Below, in pieces: positions 27,401 through 35,068 of a DNA stretch of 54,043 nt. This stretch comes from CAUJIW01 sp963205175 (GTDB lineage: Bacteria > Pseudomonadota > Alphaproteobacteria > Sphingomonadales > Sphingomonadaceae). The position numbers and the translations under genes were made by a program. How positions within the stretch are numbered: position 1 is the first letter of the stretch; the number at the start of each line of letters is the position of its first letter. The notes below the pieces were generated by a model that worked only from the letters and a program-made list of their open reading frames with translations, was not told the DNA's origin and did no database searches. Where the stretch lies: NCBI GenBank assembly GCA_041060555.1, contig JBEUDS010000024.1; one strand, written 5' to 3'.

Positions 27401-27617
27401 GCAGGCCAGGACTGTGTTTGCCCTGGGTCCACTGGGAGTCGACCAGCAGTGTGATGCCGCTTTGGGCGCCGAATTGCTGGAGCGCGCGGTCGAGGGACTG
27501 CGGCGGGATGGCATAGGATGACGTGGGAGCTGCATGGGCAACGGCTGTCAGATAAAATCCGATGCCGGCAACGCTGCTGAAAAGACGAACGCGTACGCGC
27601 CGAGCGCTTTGGCTCAT
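24432..27617 (-). CDS. TonB-dependent receptor with STN signalling domain
   Basis: 1061 residues. The order is: signal peptide (cut near AVAHA, about residue 29); STN domain about 30-105 (IPPQSLDRALQQFGAQSGIT, LRILLAGTGLAVQRNGNVFAV); linker; TonB-box-like EELVVTAQKKEE; plug with LLKAIPNVSFSKNNFSG and RGPQGTLYGRNATGG; a 22-strand-type barrel ending in the aromatic LIGFSIAKRF. The STN domain is the part that signals to FecR-type anti-sigma factors, fitting the FecI/FecR genes upstream. The barrel resembles the iron-complex/other group in sphingomonads; the substrate is unknown. The start is set by GGGGGAGGATC upstream. Confidence 0.95.
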   Translation of the reverse strand: MSQSARRVRVRLFSSVAGIGFYLTAVAHAAPTSSYAIPPQSLDRALQQFGAQSGITLLVDSQWTQGKHSPGLHANADPEAALRILLAGTGLAVQRNGNVFAVTPIIASSAAPASAAPAPAPRPAVAATPANVTMLEELVVTAQKKEEGIQTVPIAVSAFTMETLDAMKIEGGADLLKAIPNVSFSKNNFSGYNFQIRGVGTKAVSVTTDPAVAVSFNNTPMIRNRLFEQEYYDIERVEALRGPQGTLYGRNATGGVVNVITARPGDEFDGQVKLEAGNYDTRRLSGFINLPLADTLAIRLAGASTQRDGFDYNSVTDHDVNGRDLWSTRVSVAWTPTDRFRANFIWEHFDENDDRSRTGKQLCTRDPGPAELGGIAITDSAIQGQLSQGCQSASLYADEAYGTPNGNSLQLVYSAQQMVQLGYNPSTFEVVTLLQPGVDPYGGAMQSRDLREIASQFDPRYRARNDIFQLNLDFDLSDSLVLSSQTLYSKDKYYSSQDYNRFNTQPVFSDSSALIDLFGNPITGISPGGYYTDPQLGTSNTIAGLDINTARSKQWSQEVRLQSSFDGPFNFSVGANYLRYKTREDYYVLFNLASAIAEGFFNTANNGDCPLGSTSGCVYVDPNPLSEINGEGHNYFRSQNPYKVTSKAIFGEAYWQMAPTVKLTAGLRYTDDKKTSRIFPTQLLMASGVPGFGYVDSGFRELDPVRQSWGKMTGRLAIDWQPDLRFTDQTLVYASYARGYKGGGANPPGIDANPEWLSFAAAPATFKPEYVNAFEIGMKNTMLGGTLILNGSAFYYDYNNYQVSKIVDRTAANENFDTRIWGLELETVWRPTPAFRMNATVGYLDTRIADGTMSIDVMNRTQGNPDYTLVKPWMQLTSNCIAPTTVVSQILASPVAQLALNGLCGGSLLGDLSEGSLLSMLTGVVYDPATTPGNGAGIAADIGGNEMPNSPHYTINIGAQYSWQPNDSWSVTLRGDYYRQGKSYARAYNTAYDRLKAWDNVNVSLTVENEERGLTFQAYVKNLFDDTPITDAFTNSDDSGLTTNVFTLDPRLIGFSIAKRF

Positions 27618-27782
27618 GATCCTCCCCCCCTCTGTTGTTGACGATGTGCGTTGGTGCACCCGTCTTGTTTCGGCAGGGACTCATCCCTCCGTATGGAGAT
27701 TAGACGCACAACCTGCGCGAGAGGGGGGTGGGGGCGGAAAAATATTTTCATTAATGTTAATAGTGGCGTTGCAGGGGCAGGA

Positions 27783-27812
27783 CGACTGGCCTCGGGTCAG
27801 CGAGGCCAGTCG
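27783..27812 (-). terminator. 12-bp perfect hairpin after the PraB-like gene
   Basis: CGACTGGCCTCG and CGAGGCCAGTCG pair perfectly over a 6-nt loop, 15 nt past the stop of the PraB-like gene. There is no T tract. It may terminate or stabilise that transcript, leaving the receptor with its own promoter in the remaining 165 nt. Confidence 0.6.
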
Positions 27813-27826
27813 ACTGGTGCAGGGGC

Positions 27827-28297
27827 TTAGTAGACGTCAATGAGCGGCGCGGTCAGCACGCCGCTCACCGTGCAGCCGCCCGACAGGGACTGGCTGGTGA
27901 AGGTGAACTTCTTGGTGCTGTTGTCCCAGGTCGCGTTGATGGTGCTCGGGCCGCAGTTGCCCAGCGGCGTGTTGACCTGCACGCCGCTCACGGTCGCCGT
28001 GGTGGTGGAGGTGGCGGTGAGCGTCCACGGCAGGTTGGCGGCGCTGATCGAGTAGCACAGGATATTGCTGCCGCTGAAACTGGCGCTGGTGATATCGGCC
28101 GTGCTGCCGCCATTGACGTTGCCGTTGAACGTCGACGTACAGGAAATGGTGATGCCGTTCTTGGTCAGGCTGGTCGGCCCCGACGCCGTGAAATTGACGT
28201 TGGGCGGGTTGGTGGTGTCGATGGTGACCGCCCATGCTGGTGCGGCCAGCATGAGGGAAACGAGTGAAGCGACACAGATGGACGAACGTACCTTCAT
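27827..28297 (-). CDS. PraB-like secreted protein
   Basis: 156 residues with a clear signal peptide (cut after APAWA, residue 23). The mature part is Thr/Ser/Gly-rich, beta-type, with four cysteines (ISCTSTF, ILCYS, GNCGPS, GGCTVSG). The pattern SGSNILCYSISAANLPWTLT and NCGPSTINATWDNSTK resembles the PraB family named for alkane oxidation in Pseudomonas, which are extracellular small proteins; the match is from memory. TAGGAGG gives a strong ribosome site. It sits between FecR and the TonB receptor with its own upstream region of 136 nt. Confidence 0.65.
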   Translation of the reverse strand: MKVRSSICVASLVSLMLAAPAWAVTIDTTNPPNVNFTASGPTSLTKNGITISCTSTFNGNVNGGSTADITSASFSGSNILCYSISAANLPWTLTATSTTTATVSGVQVNTPLGNCGPSTINATWDNSTKKFTFTSQSLSGGCTVSGVLTAPLIDVY

Positions 28298-28433
28298 GGC
28301 TTCTTCCTCCTAAGGATGGCGACGGATGCGCTCTTGCGAGAAGCGGATGCCTCTCGCCTGGATTGACTCGCCGGAGGGCGTCATGGGGGGATTTAAAGTT
28401 GTGTTATATTCGGATGATCAATTTATAGGTGTT

Positions 28434-29429
28434 TTATTCGACCACCGGAGACAGCTCAATTCGATCATTCGACGTGGCGACAATCCGCGCGAAGCCATTC
28501 ATCTCCATGGCCTCCGCAAATTGCCGACAGTCGCCAGCAGGAAAAATCCCCACGATACGGCGATCTGGAATTTTTCCGTCGGGAAATACCAGTTGCCGGC
28601 GCGAATAGCGGTTGACTTCGGTGATAGCGCTCGCCAGCGGCTCGTTGATGAAACTCAGCTGACCGTTGAGCCAACTCGTTTCCCGGGCGATATCGACGGC
28701 CTCCCGCGTCCAGGCGTGCGCAGCCGGTACGGTCAGTTTCTCGCCGGCGGCCATATCGACTTTCGAACCGGCGTGTTCCACCGCCAGCCGGCCCTCGGCG
28801 AGAGCAACCCGTACGGCGTCGGGGTCAATGCGCACGATGAAGGACGTGCCGGTGGCACGTACCTCACGCCCGTCCGCAATCACCGTGAAGGGATGGTCAA
28901 CGGCTCCGTCGACCTGAAAATAGGCTCGCCCCTTGTCGAGTATGACAAGACGTCGGCGCCTCATGTCGTGGACCGTGATCGATGAGGCCGTATCCAGCGT
29001 GACGCGGGAGCCATCGGGCAGTGCCACCTCTCGCCGCTCGCCAACGGCTGTGGCGTGGCGCTGTCCCCGCGGTGACGCGTTGTCGTGCCGCCGGGACAGG
29101 TGGTCACCACGCACGACCGTCCAACCGGCGATGAGCGCCAGCGACAGAGCGGCCGCCACCAGGAATATCCGCCGGCGTCGACGGTCGCCCAGCTCGGCAT
29201 CCAGCTTCCTCATTGCTGCGCGAAGGTCGGTGTTCTCTGCCAGATCACCGATAAGGGCCCATTGTCTTTCAAGGGCGGCATAGGCCTGTTGATGCGCGGG
29301 ATCGCCGTGCAGCCAGATCTGAAACGCGCGGCGATCGACCGCAGTCATGTCTCCGGCGCGATGCTGGTTGAACCAGAAGGCTGCCTGCGCCAGGGGTGTC
29401 GTGCGGTCGGCAAGGCCGACTGGCCTCAT
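28434..29429 (-). CDS. FecR-family anti-sigma/sigma regulator
   Basis: 331 residues. The N-terminal DUF4880-type cytoplasmic domain (AQAAFWFNQHRAGDMTAVDR) should bind the ECF sigma factor. A single membrane helix lies about residues 88-106. The periplasmic FecR domain (DTASSITVHDMRRRRLVILD, GRAYFQVDGAVDHPFTVIAD) and a C-terminal STN-like tail follow. It relays receptor occupancy from the STN domain of the TonB receptor to the sigma factor. The ATG overlaps the sigma stop by four nt. The gene is on the same strand as both. Confidence 0.93.
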   Translation of the reverse strand: MRPVGLADRTTPLAQAAFWFNQHRAGDMTAVDRRAFQIWLHGDPAHQQAYAALERQWALIGDLAENTDLRAAMRKLDAELGDRRRRRIFLVAAALSLALIAGWTVVRGDHLSRRHDNASPRGQRHATAVGERREVALPDGSRVTLDTASSITVHDMRRRRLVILDKGRAYFQVDGAVDHPFTVIADGREVRATGTSFIVRIDPDAVRVALAEGRLAVEHAGSKVDMAAGEKLTVPAAHAWTREAVDIARETSWLNGQLSFINEPLASAITEVNRYSRRQLVFPDGKIPDRRIVGIFPAGDCRQFAEAMEMNGFARIVATSNDRIELSPVVE

Positions 29430-29986
29430 GTATCCACCTCCAGATTCTCGGAGACTCGATCAATTGCGCGTTGCATCAGTTCCTTCACCGATTCCCGCGA
29501 AATGCCCATGCGAACGGCGATGGCGCGATAGGTCAGGTTCTCGAACCGGTGCAACTGGAATGCCGCGCGTGCCCGTGGCGGCAGGTCGAGAATGGATTGC
29601 AGGACGCGCGCATATTCCTGACGTGCGGCGACGATCCGCTCGGGAGACAGATTGTCGGCGATTTCCGGCACATCTTCATACGGTGTCAGATGCAGGTGGC
29701 CACGGGCGCGGTCAGCCCGGTGCCGGCTGATCAGAATATGGCGGGCGACGGTGAACAGATAGCGCTCGACATTATCGATCGGCGATCGGATGCGTGCGGA
29801 TTGCAGGCGCAGGAAAACATCCTGGACCAGATCGTCGACATCGACGGCGGCGGCACGCCGGCCGAAGAAGCGCCTCAGTCCGGGGCCATAGGTTGCGATC
29901 CAGGCCACGATGTCCTTTTCTCCACGGTTGTTGACAGGTTCCGTGACGGCTGTCGCGGGAGAGGGGGAGTCCGATGTCTTGACCAT
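29426..29986 (-). CDS. ECF sigma factor, FecI-like
   Basis: 186 residues. Region 2 is seen in DVDDLVQDVFLRLQSAR and region 4 in LTYRAIAVRMGISRESVKEL. It directs RNA polymerase to a small set of promoters, by context probably that of the TonB receptor. The start MVKTSDSP is chosen because AGAGAGG lies 11 nt upstream; an ATG that overlaps the adaptor stop would add 19 residues. It is coupled to FecR and lies 54 nt after the efflux adaptor gene, so pump and sigma system probably share a transcript. Confidence 0.93.
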   Translation of the reverse strand: MVKTSDSPSPATAVTEPVNNRGEKDIVAWIATYGPGLRRFFGRRAAAVDVDDLVQDVFLRLQSARIRSPIDNVERYLFTVARHILISRHRADRARGHLHLTPYEDVPEIADNLSPERIVAARQEYARVLQSILDLPPRARAAFQLHRFENLTYRAIAVRMGISRESVKELMQRAIDRVSENLEVDT

Positions 29987-30039
29987 CCGTGGCGACCTCT
30001 CTTGTTTGCTTGACGTCGTTCCTTGGCGATGGGGGGGAA

Positions 30040-31362
30040 TCATTGATCCGGGGCGGTTGGCGTCGTGTCCGTGGTGACGGGCCAGGCTATTCTGTCGCCA
30101 GCCTTTAACCCGCTGACGACAACAACGCCGTCCGGCGCGGCGCGCCCCAGGCGCACCCGTGCGCGTCGCGGCACCGCGGCGGCATCGGAGACGACCAGCA
30201 GGACGGGGCCCACAGGAGTGTCCTGAATGGCCTCTGGCGGCACGACCAGCGCATTTTCCTCGCGTGACGTCGTGATTACGACGTTTGCGGTCATGCCAAC
30301 GCGCACACGCGTGACCAGGTCGGCGGGAATTGGATCCAGTCGGGCGCTGGCCGGAAAGATCGCTGTCGTTGCGGCCGGGTTGGCCATGCTGCCCTGACCA
30401 GCGATGGCACTGACCCGCCCCGGCAATGTCAGCCCGGGGAACGCGGGTCCGGTGACCTGTACAGGCATGCCTGGCAACACGCGCGGCAGGTCGGCCTCAT
30501 CGAGGGTGAAGGCGACATCCAACTGGTCGGAGCGGGCGATGACGGCGATGCGCTGTCCGCGTGACACCCGGCTGCCGGCATGGGCCAAGTCCGGCGTTTC
30601 CGATCGGGCGCCCTCCGGGCGCACGATCACGCCGTCGGCAGGTGCCTTGACGATGGCGTTTTCACGTTGCCGCCGCAGGTCGTCGAGGTGCGCGCGAGCG
30701 CTCTCCCAAGCAAGAGCCACCTTGCGCTGCTGGGGGGGACTGCCGCGCGCCTGAGTTGCGGCCAGCTCCTCCCGAGCGGCTGCCAGTGCGGATTCAAGGT
30801 CGCGGCGCTGTTCGTCGAGCATATCGACTTCATTGCGCGGGATCAGGCCACGCGCCAGCAGTCCGCGGGCATCTTTGATGCGGCGGTCGAGAGCATCCAG
30901 ATCGCTCTTTGCGGAGGCCAGCTGCCGGCGGGCACGGGCCATCTCCGGTCCGTGGCTCCAGCCAGCCACCATGTCGTGATTGTAGCCGGCCTCGATGGCG
31001 GCAATTTCGGCCTCGCTGATCTGGCGATCGATGCCGTGACTGTCGAGAACCGCCAGGATCTGGCCGGCGGACACGCGGTCTCCGAAGGCGAACCGGAGCG
31101 ACTGGATCATGCTGTCGAAGGGCGCGAGCAGGTCCACTCGGTCGCCAGGCACCAGAGTGCCGGATACGCCCAGGGTCGTCATGAACGGACGCGGCCGGAC
31201 CGTGGCGTATCGCATTGAGCCGGCAGTGGCGGCTGTGCCCGCGCCGGCGTCATCGGTGCGCTGCGCGCCCCCGCCCAGCGACGCAAGCAGGCCGAACGCC
31301 AGGGCGACCCGGAGCCTGGGTGAGCCGGATGGTGTCAATCGCCGGCGAAATCGATCTTCCAT
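30040..31362 (-). CDS. Periplasmic adaptor of a tripartite efflux system (MacA/HlyD-like)
   Basis: 440 residues. A membrane anchor or uncleaved signal is at about 17-34. The lipoyl halves are APFDSMIQSLRFAFGDRVSA and NAIVKAPADGVIVRPEGARS. A long helical hairpin lies between them, about 115-225. The beta-barrel and membrane-proximal domains follow. It would bridge the ABC permease and the TolC-like channel. The pump substrate is unknown; MacA relatives handle macrolides, peptides, heme precursors and others. The gene overlaps the end of the channel gene by 28 nt and leads into the sigma factor. Confidence 0.9.
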   Translation of the reverse strand: MEDRFRRRLTPSGSPRLRVALAFGLLASLGGGAQRTDDAGAGTAATAGSMRYATVRPRPFMTTLGVSGTLVPGDRVDLLAPFDSMIQSLRFAFGDRVSAGQILAVLDSHGIDRQISEAEIAAIEAGYNHDMVAGWSHGPEMARARRQLASAKSDLDALDRRIKDARGLLARGLIPRNEVDMLDEQRRDLESALAAAREELAATQARGSPPQQRKVALAWESARAHLDDLRRQRENAIVKAPADGVIVRPEGARSETPDLAHAGSRVSRGQRIAVIARSDQLDVAFTLDEADLPRVLPGMPVQVTGPAFPGLTLPGRVSAIAGQGSMANPAATTAIFPASARLDPIPADLVTRVRVGMTANVVITTSREENALVVPPEAIQDTPVGPVLLVVSDAAAVPRRARVRLGRAAPDGVVVVSGLKAGDRIAWPVTTDTTPTAPDQ

Positions 31363-32822
31363 GTCTCAACCGTCCTTCCCGTCAGCTGGTCAAGCAGCGT
31401 CAGTGCGTTGAGGTACGTGATCTCGGCGGTCAGCGCCTGGATGTCGGCGGCGCGTAGGTCGGCCTCGATCGACAGCACCTCGAAATTCGACGCGCGACCG
31501 GCCTTCAATTTGTCGTGTGCGATGTCGAGCGCCTGCCGGGTCAAAGTGCGGGCCTGGCGGGCCAGCTCCAGTTGCTGCCAGTCCGCCTCGACGGACTGCG
31601 CGGCGTCCTGCACCTGGGCGACAACGGCCTGTCGCAGTTCCTCCAGCTGCAGAGCGGCGGTACGGACATTGATCTGGGCGCGCAATTCGCTTTGCCGCAG
31701 CGAGAAGTCGCCGAACGGTATGTTCAGTTGCAACCCCACCATCTGGCTGCTGGCACGTCCGGCGGGGCCGGCGATGTCAGGGGTGCGCTGGTGCTGAATT
31801 GACCCGTACAGAGAAAGATCCCACAGGCGGGCATTGCTGGCGACCGTCAGTGTCAGGCGCGCCTGTTCCAGTGCGTGTTCAAGTGCGAGCACATCCATGC
31901 GATTGGCAAGGGCGCCGGCCGACAGTTCAGAGATGTCGAGCGATTGATGGCTGGTCGGCTGCGACGTATCGACGACGACGCTGGTCTGCAGATCGAGCGC
32001 CAGCAGACGCAGCAGCGTGAGCTGGGCGGACGTTTGCTGCTGCCGTGCCTGCGACAGGGCGACCCGCTGGATCGCCTGGCGCGATTGCGCTTGCACGATG
32101 TCGGCGGCGGCCATGCGGCCCGCGTCGATCAGCAGGCGGCTGGTTTCCACCAGCGCGACCGTGCGCTGCAGGGAGGCATCGGCGAGATCGACCTGTCGCT
32201 GGGCCTGCACCAGTGATCGATAGGCCAGAATGATCGCTGTGATCGTGTCCGAGAAGGTGGCCTTCAGGGCCAGTTGGTTGATGATTTCCTGAAGCCGCGC
32301 CTGCTGCACGGGCGCACCCGCAATGGTGAACCCGGCCCCCTTCATCAGCGGCTGGCTTACCGTCAGCGAGCGCGTCTCGAAATCGCCACCATATCGACTG
32401 TCGGCAACACGCGACCACGAGGCGGCCACGGTGGCGCCGGTCGGTGACCGCCAGCGCATGGTCGGCGAAACACTGGTGCTGGTTGCGGTAGCGCCATCAT
32501 CGCGCCGGGTCTCACCGCCGGTCAGGATGTCGACGCGCGGTACGAAGTGGCGGTTGGCCACCACCAGATCGAATTTCTGGGCTATCCGCGCCAGCCGGGC
32601 GGAGCGGATGGCACGGTTGTCGCGCAGACCCAGGGCGACCGCATCCTCAAGGCTGAGCCTCAGCGGCGCAGCGCGCCAGCCCGATGTCGTGTCGAGCGGC
32701 TGACGATCTACCGGAGATGCTGCCACGCCCGGCTGGCAGGGCGTCGCCAATGCCAGCAGCGCATAGGCCGCCAGTGTCGCACTCCGGCGGCCGCCGCGAA
32801 GGGGAGAACGATCATTCCGCAC
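31335..32822 (-). CDS. TolC-family outer membrane efflux protein
   Basis: 495 residues. A signal-type hydrophobic stretch (SATLAAYALLALA) ends near VAASP. Two repeats of the OEP helical domain follow, with LSLEDAVALGLRDNRAIRSA and a second RMDVLALEHALEQARLTLTV segment. It forms a trimeric exit duct. GTG at 32822 is preferred, with TGAGGCG upstream and an 11-nt overlap with the permease stop; the longer frame reading into the permease gene is not protein-like. It is coupled to the permease upstream and the adaptor downstream. Confidence 0.88.
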   Translation of the reverse strand: MRNDRSPLRGGRRSATLAAYALLALATPCQPGVAASPVDRQPLDTTSGWRAAPLRLSLEDAVALGLRDNRAIRSARLARIAQKFDLVVANRHFVPRVDILTGGETRRDDGATATSTSVSPTMRWRSPTGATVAASWSRVADSRYGGDFETRSLTVSQPLMKGAGFTIAGAPVQQARLQEIINQLALKATFSDTITAIILAYRSLVQAQRQVDLADASLQRTVALVETSRLLIDAGRMAAADIVQAQSRQAIQRVALSQARQQQTSAQLTLLRLLALDLQTSVVVDTSQPTSHQSLDISELSAGALANRMDVLALEHALEQARLTLTVASNARLWDLSLYGSIQHQRTPDIAGPAGRASSQMVGLQLNIPFGDFSLRQSELRAQINVRTAALQLEELRQAVVAQVQDAAQSVEADWQQLELARQARTLTRQALDIAHDKLKAGRASNFEVLSIEADLRAADIQALTAEITYLNALTLLDQLTGRTVETWKIDFAGD

Positions 32823-34008
32823 GCAGCGCCTCAATGGGGTCGAGGCGGGCCGCCTGACGGGCCGGCAGTAGTCCGGATATGATGCCCACGCCGGTCGCCA
32901 GGCCAATGCCGAGAGGCACCACATGGAATGGGAGATCGAATATCCAACCGGAGCCGCGAGCGACGATGTAGGCGACGGTGAGGCCCGAGAATAGACCAAA
33001 GGCCCCTCCTGCCATTGACAGCAGGGCAGCCTCGACGAGGAACAGCATCTGAATGTCGGCGGGCGTGGCGCCGATCGCGGCCCGCAGGCCGATCTCCCGA
33101 CGCCGTTCAAGAACGCTCATCAGCATGACGTTCATGACCCCGATGCCGCCGACAGCCAGCGAAATGGCGCCGATGGCGGTCAGGAGGCGCGTGTGAACGG
33201 CCTTCTCGGCATTCATGGCGTCGACGAGCTGTCGCGCGCTCAGCGCATGTAGTGTGGCGCCGGGGCGGGCGAGTTCGATCACCAGACGCTGACCCAAGGT
33301 GTCTGCATCGGTGTTCGGTCGCATGGCGATCAGGGCGGTGCTGGGGGCGGGCCGATTGAGTAAGCGGCGTGCGCTGGCCGGCGGCACGAGGGCGGCATTG
33401 TTGAAATCGGTGGGATGCAGAGGGGTATAGGGCGTTGTTCGCAGGATGCCGACGACCGTGAAGACATACCGATTGAGGCGAACCATGCTGCCCACCCTCA
33501 GGGGGCGGCGGTCGCTCGACAAGGCCGCCGCCGCGTCGGCGCCGAGGACGATGGCAGTGGTGTCGTTGTCCGATGAGGCAAGGAAACGTCCGTGGGCGAG
33601 GTGCAGTCCGGCCAGCGGTCGCAATACCGGCGGCGCCGCTGCGATGCCAACGTGGGTGCGCTTGCCGCCATGACTTGCCTCGCCATTGCCCACCGTCAGG
33701 GCGACAGCCATGCGGATACTGGCGTGCCGGTCCGGCAAGCGGGCGATGGCGGCGGCGTCCAGCGCTGTGGGTGCCGGTCCCGCGGGAATTGCCTGAACCT
33801 GGAGGAGGTCGACCCCCATATCCCGGAAAAGCCGGAGCGTTTCGAGTTGCGCGATGTGACCCAGCGTCAACATCGTGACCACGGACGCGGTGCCGATGAC
33901 GATGCCGAGCAGTGCCAGGCTCGCGCGCTGGCGTCGTTCCAGCAGGGACGCCAGGCATTCCCGCGCCAGAGCAAGCGGGATTGGCCGCGGTGCGGTCGCG
34001 ATGCTCAT
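32812..34008 (-). CDS. MacB-like ABC transporter permease
   Basis: 398 residues. One N-terminal helix (ASLALLGIVIGTASVVTMLT) is followed by a large periplasmic MacB_PCD domain (about 45-265) and three C-terminal helices within the FtsX domain (ISLAVGGIGVMNVMLMSVLE, RRREIGLRAAIGA). The architecture is that of MacB or LolCE-type type-VII ABC exporters, which work by mechanotransmission rather than transport through the membrane. Its ATG overlaps the ATPase stop by four nt. Confidence 0.92.
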   Translation of the reverse strand: MSIATAPRPIPLALARECLASLLERRQRASLALLGIVIGTASVVTMLTLGHIAQLETLRLFRDMGVDLLQVQAIPAGPAPTALDAAAIARLPDRHASIRMAVALTVGNGEASHGGKRTHVGIAAAPPVLRPLAGLHLAHGRFLASSDNDTTAIVLGADAAAALSSDRRPLRVGSMVRLNRYVFTVVGILRTTPYTPLHPTDFNNAALVPPASARRLLNRPAPSTALIAMRPNTDADTLGQRLVIELARPGATLHALSARQLVDAMNAEKAVHTRLLTAIGAISLAVGGIGVMNVMLMSVLERRREIGLRAAIGATPADIQMLFLVEAALLSMAGGAFGLFSGLTVAYIVARGSGWIFDLPFHVVPLGIGLATGVGIISGLLPARQAARLDPIEALRAE

Positions 34009-34679
34009 GAGGTTACCTCGACAACGCGGCCGTCCAGCAGGGTGATCCGACGGTGGCACTGGCGGGCGAGCGCCTGGTCGTGCGTCACCAGGACCATGGT
34101 CAGGCCCTCCTGGCGGTTGATCCCGGTTAGCAGCGCCATGACTTCCGCCGCTGTGACACTGTCGAGGTTGCCGGTCGGCTCATCGGCCAGCAACAGGCGG
34201 GGAGAGCCCACCAGAGCGCGTGCCAGGGCAACGCGCTGTTGTTGGCCGCCGGAGAGCCGGGCCGGCGACTGCTCGGCTTTTTCCAGCAAGGCGAGGCGTT
34301 CCAGCAAGGCATGGGCGCGTCGCTTGCGTTCTGGCAGGTCTATTCCGCGATACTGGAGGGGCAGAGCGACATTCTGCCAGACCGACAGCCGCGGTAGCAG
34401 ATGGAAGGACTGGAACACAAAGCCCAGCAGCCTGTTGCGTAATCTCGCCAGTGCCGCAGCGGACATCGTGCCGATGGGCTGACCGTTGATGGTGATGCAA
34501 CCCGAAGTCGGGCGGTCGAGAAGTCCGGCGAGGTTCAGCAGGCTGCTCTTGCCGGAGCCGGAGGGGCCTACAATCGCGCAGAATTCGCCGTGCCGGATGT
34601 TGAAGGTCACCTGGTGAAGCACGGAGATAGCGTTCGGTGGGCGGCCAAACACCTTGTTTATGTCGTGGAACCCCAGCAT
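34005..34679 (-). CDS. MacB/LolD-type ABC ATPase
   Basis: 224 residues. Walker A is VGPSGSGKSSLL, the signature is LSGGQQQRVALARAL, Walker B is LLLADEPTGNLDS and the switch His is in VTHDQALA. It is the separate ATPase that drives the MacB-like permease. The start MLGFHDINKVFG follows GGGGGAGAGCC; an ATG 57 nt further upstream is less likely. It is the first gene of the efflux/sigma operon. Confidence 0.95.
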   Translation of the reverse strand: MLGFHDINKVFGRPPNAISVLHQVTFNIRHGEFCAIVGPSGSGKSSLLNLAGLLDRPTSGCITINGQPIGTMSAAALARLRNRLLGFVFQSFHLLPRLSVWQNVALPLQYRGIDLPERKRRAHALLERLALLEKAEQSPARLSGGQQQRVALARALVGSPRLLLADEPTGNLDSVTAAEVMALLTGINRQEGLTMVLVTHDQALARQCHRRITLLDGRVVEVTS

Positions 34680-35068
34680 TGGCTCTCCCCCAAAGAAGCC
34701 ACTGCTTACATTTATGTCAATAAAATACAATCGCAAGTTATTTCTTGTCGATCATTTTGCAGTCATAAGATGTCCAATGATTCTGGTGTGTTGTCACGGT
34801 GACGGCGGTTCGCTTCAAGGCCGGTGTCGGCGAGCGGCAGGGCCCGCTCGCCGACTCGGTGGCGTGGAGGTGGTCGGCCCATGCACTCTATCCGCACAGT
34901 GGTCAGTCGGGGTGTGGTGGCCTGTGGAGGCAGCCGGCATCCATAAAGTTCCGGCGCCACCCGTATGGCCAGCGGGCGCGCGGCGCTGGAAATCCTGACA
35001 CGCGCGGGTTGATCTGCAAGGCGCGTTTTGTGGGTGTCTTCGAGCCGGACACCACCAGGGAGGCGAAC
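34680..35068. promoter_or_regulatory. Divergent promoter region
   Basis: 389 nt between the efflux operon and the DUF3089 gene. The part near the efflux operon (34703-34785) is markedly AT-rich for this genome and has TTGACA on the minus strand near 34712-34717, but no well-spaced -10 was found. GTCACGGTGAC, a short perfect inverted repeat, lies near 34794. No gene is supported. Confidence 0.5.

Noticed and set aside
31335..33110. Longer TolC-like reading frame starting within the permease gene
   Set aside because: The extra N-terminus is the permease sequence in another frame; GTG at 32822 has a ribosome site and leads into a signal peptide.
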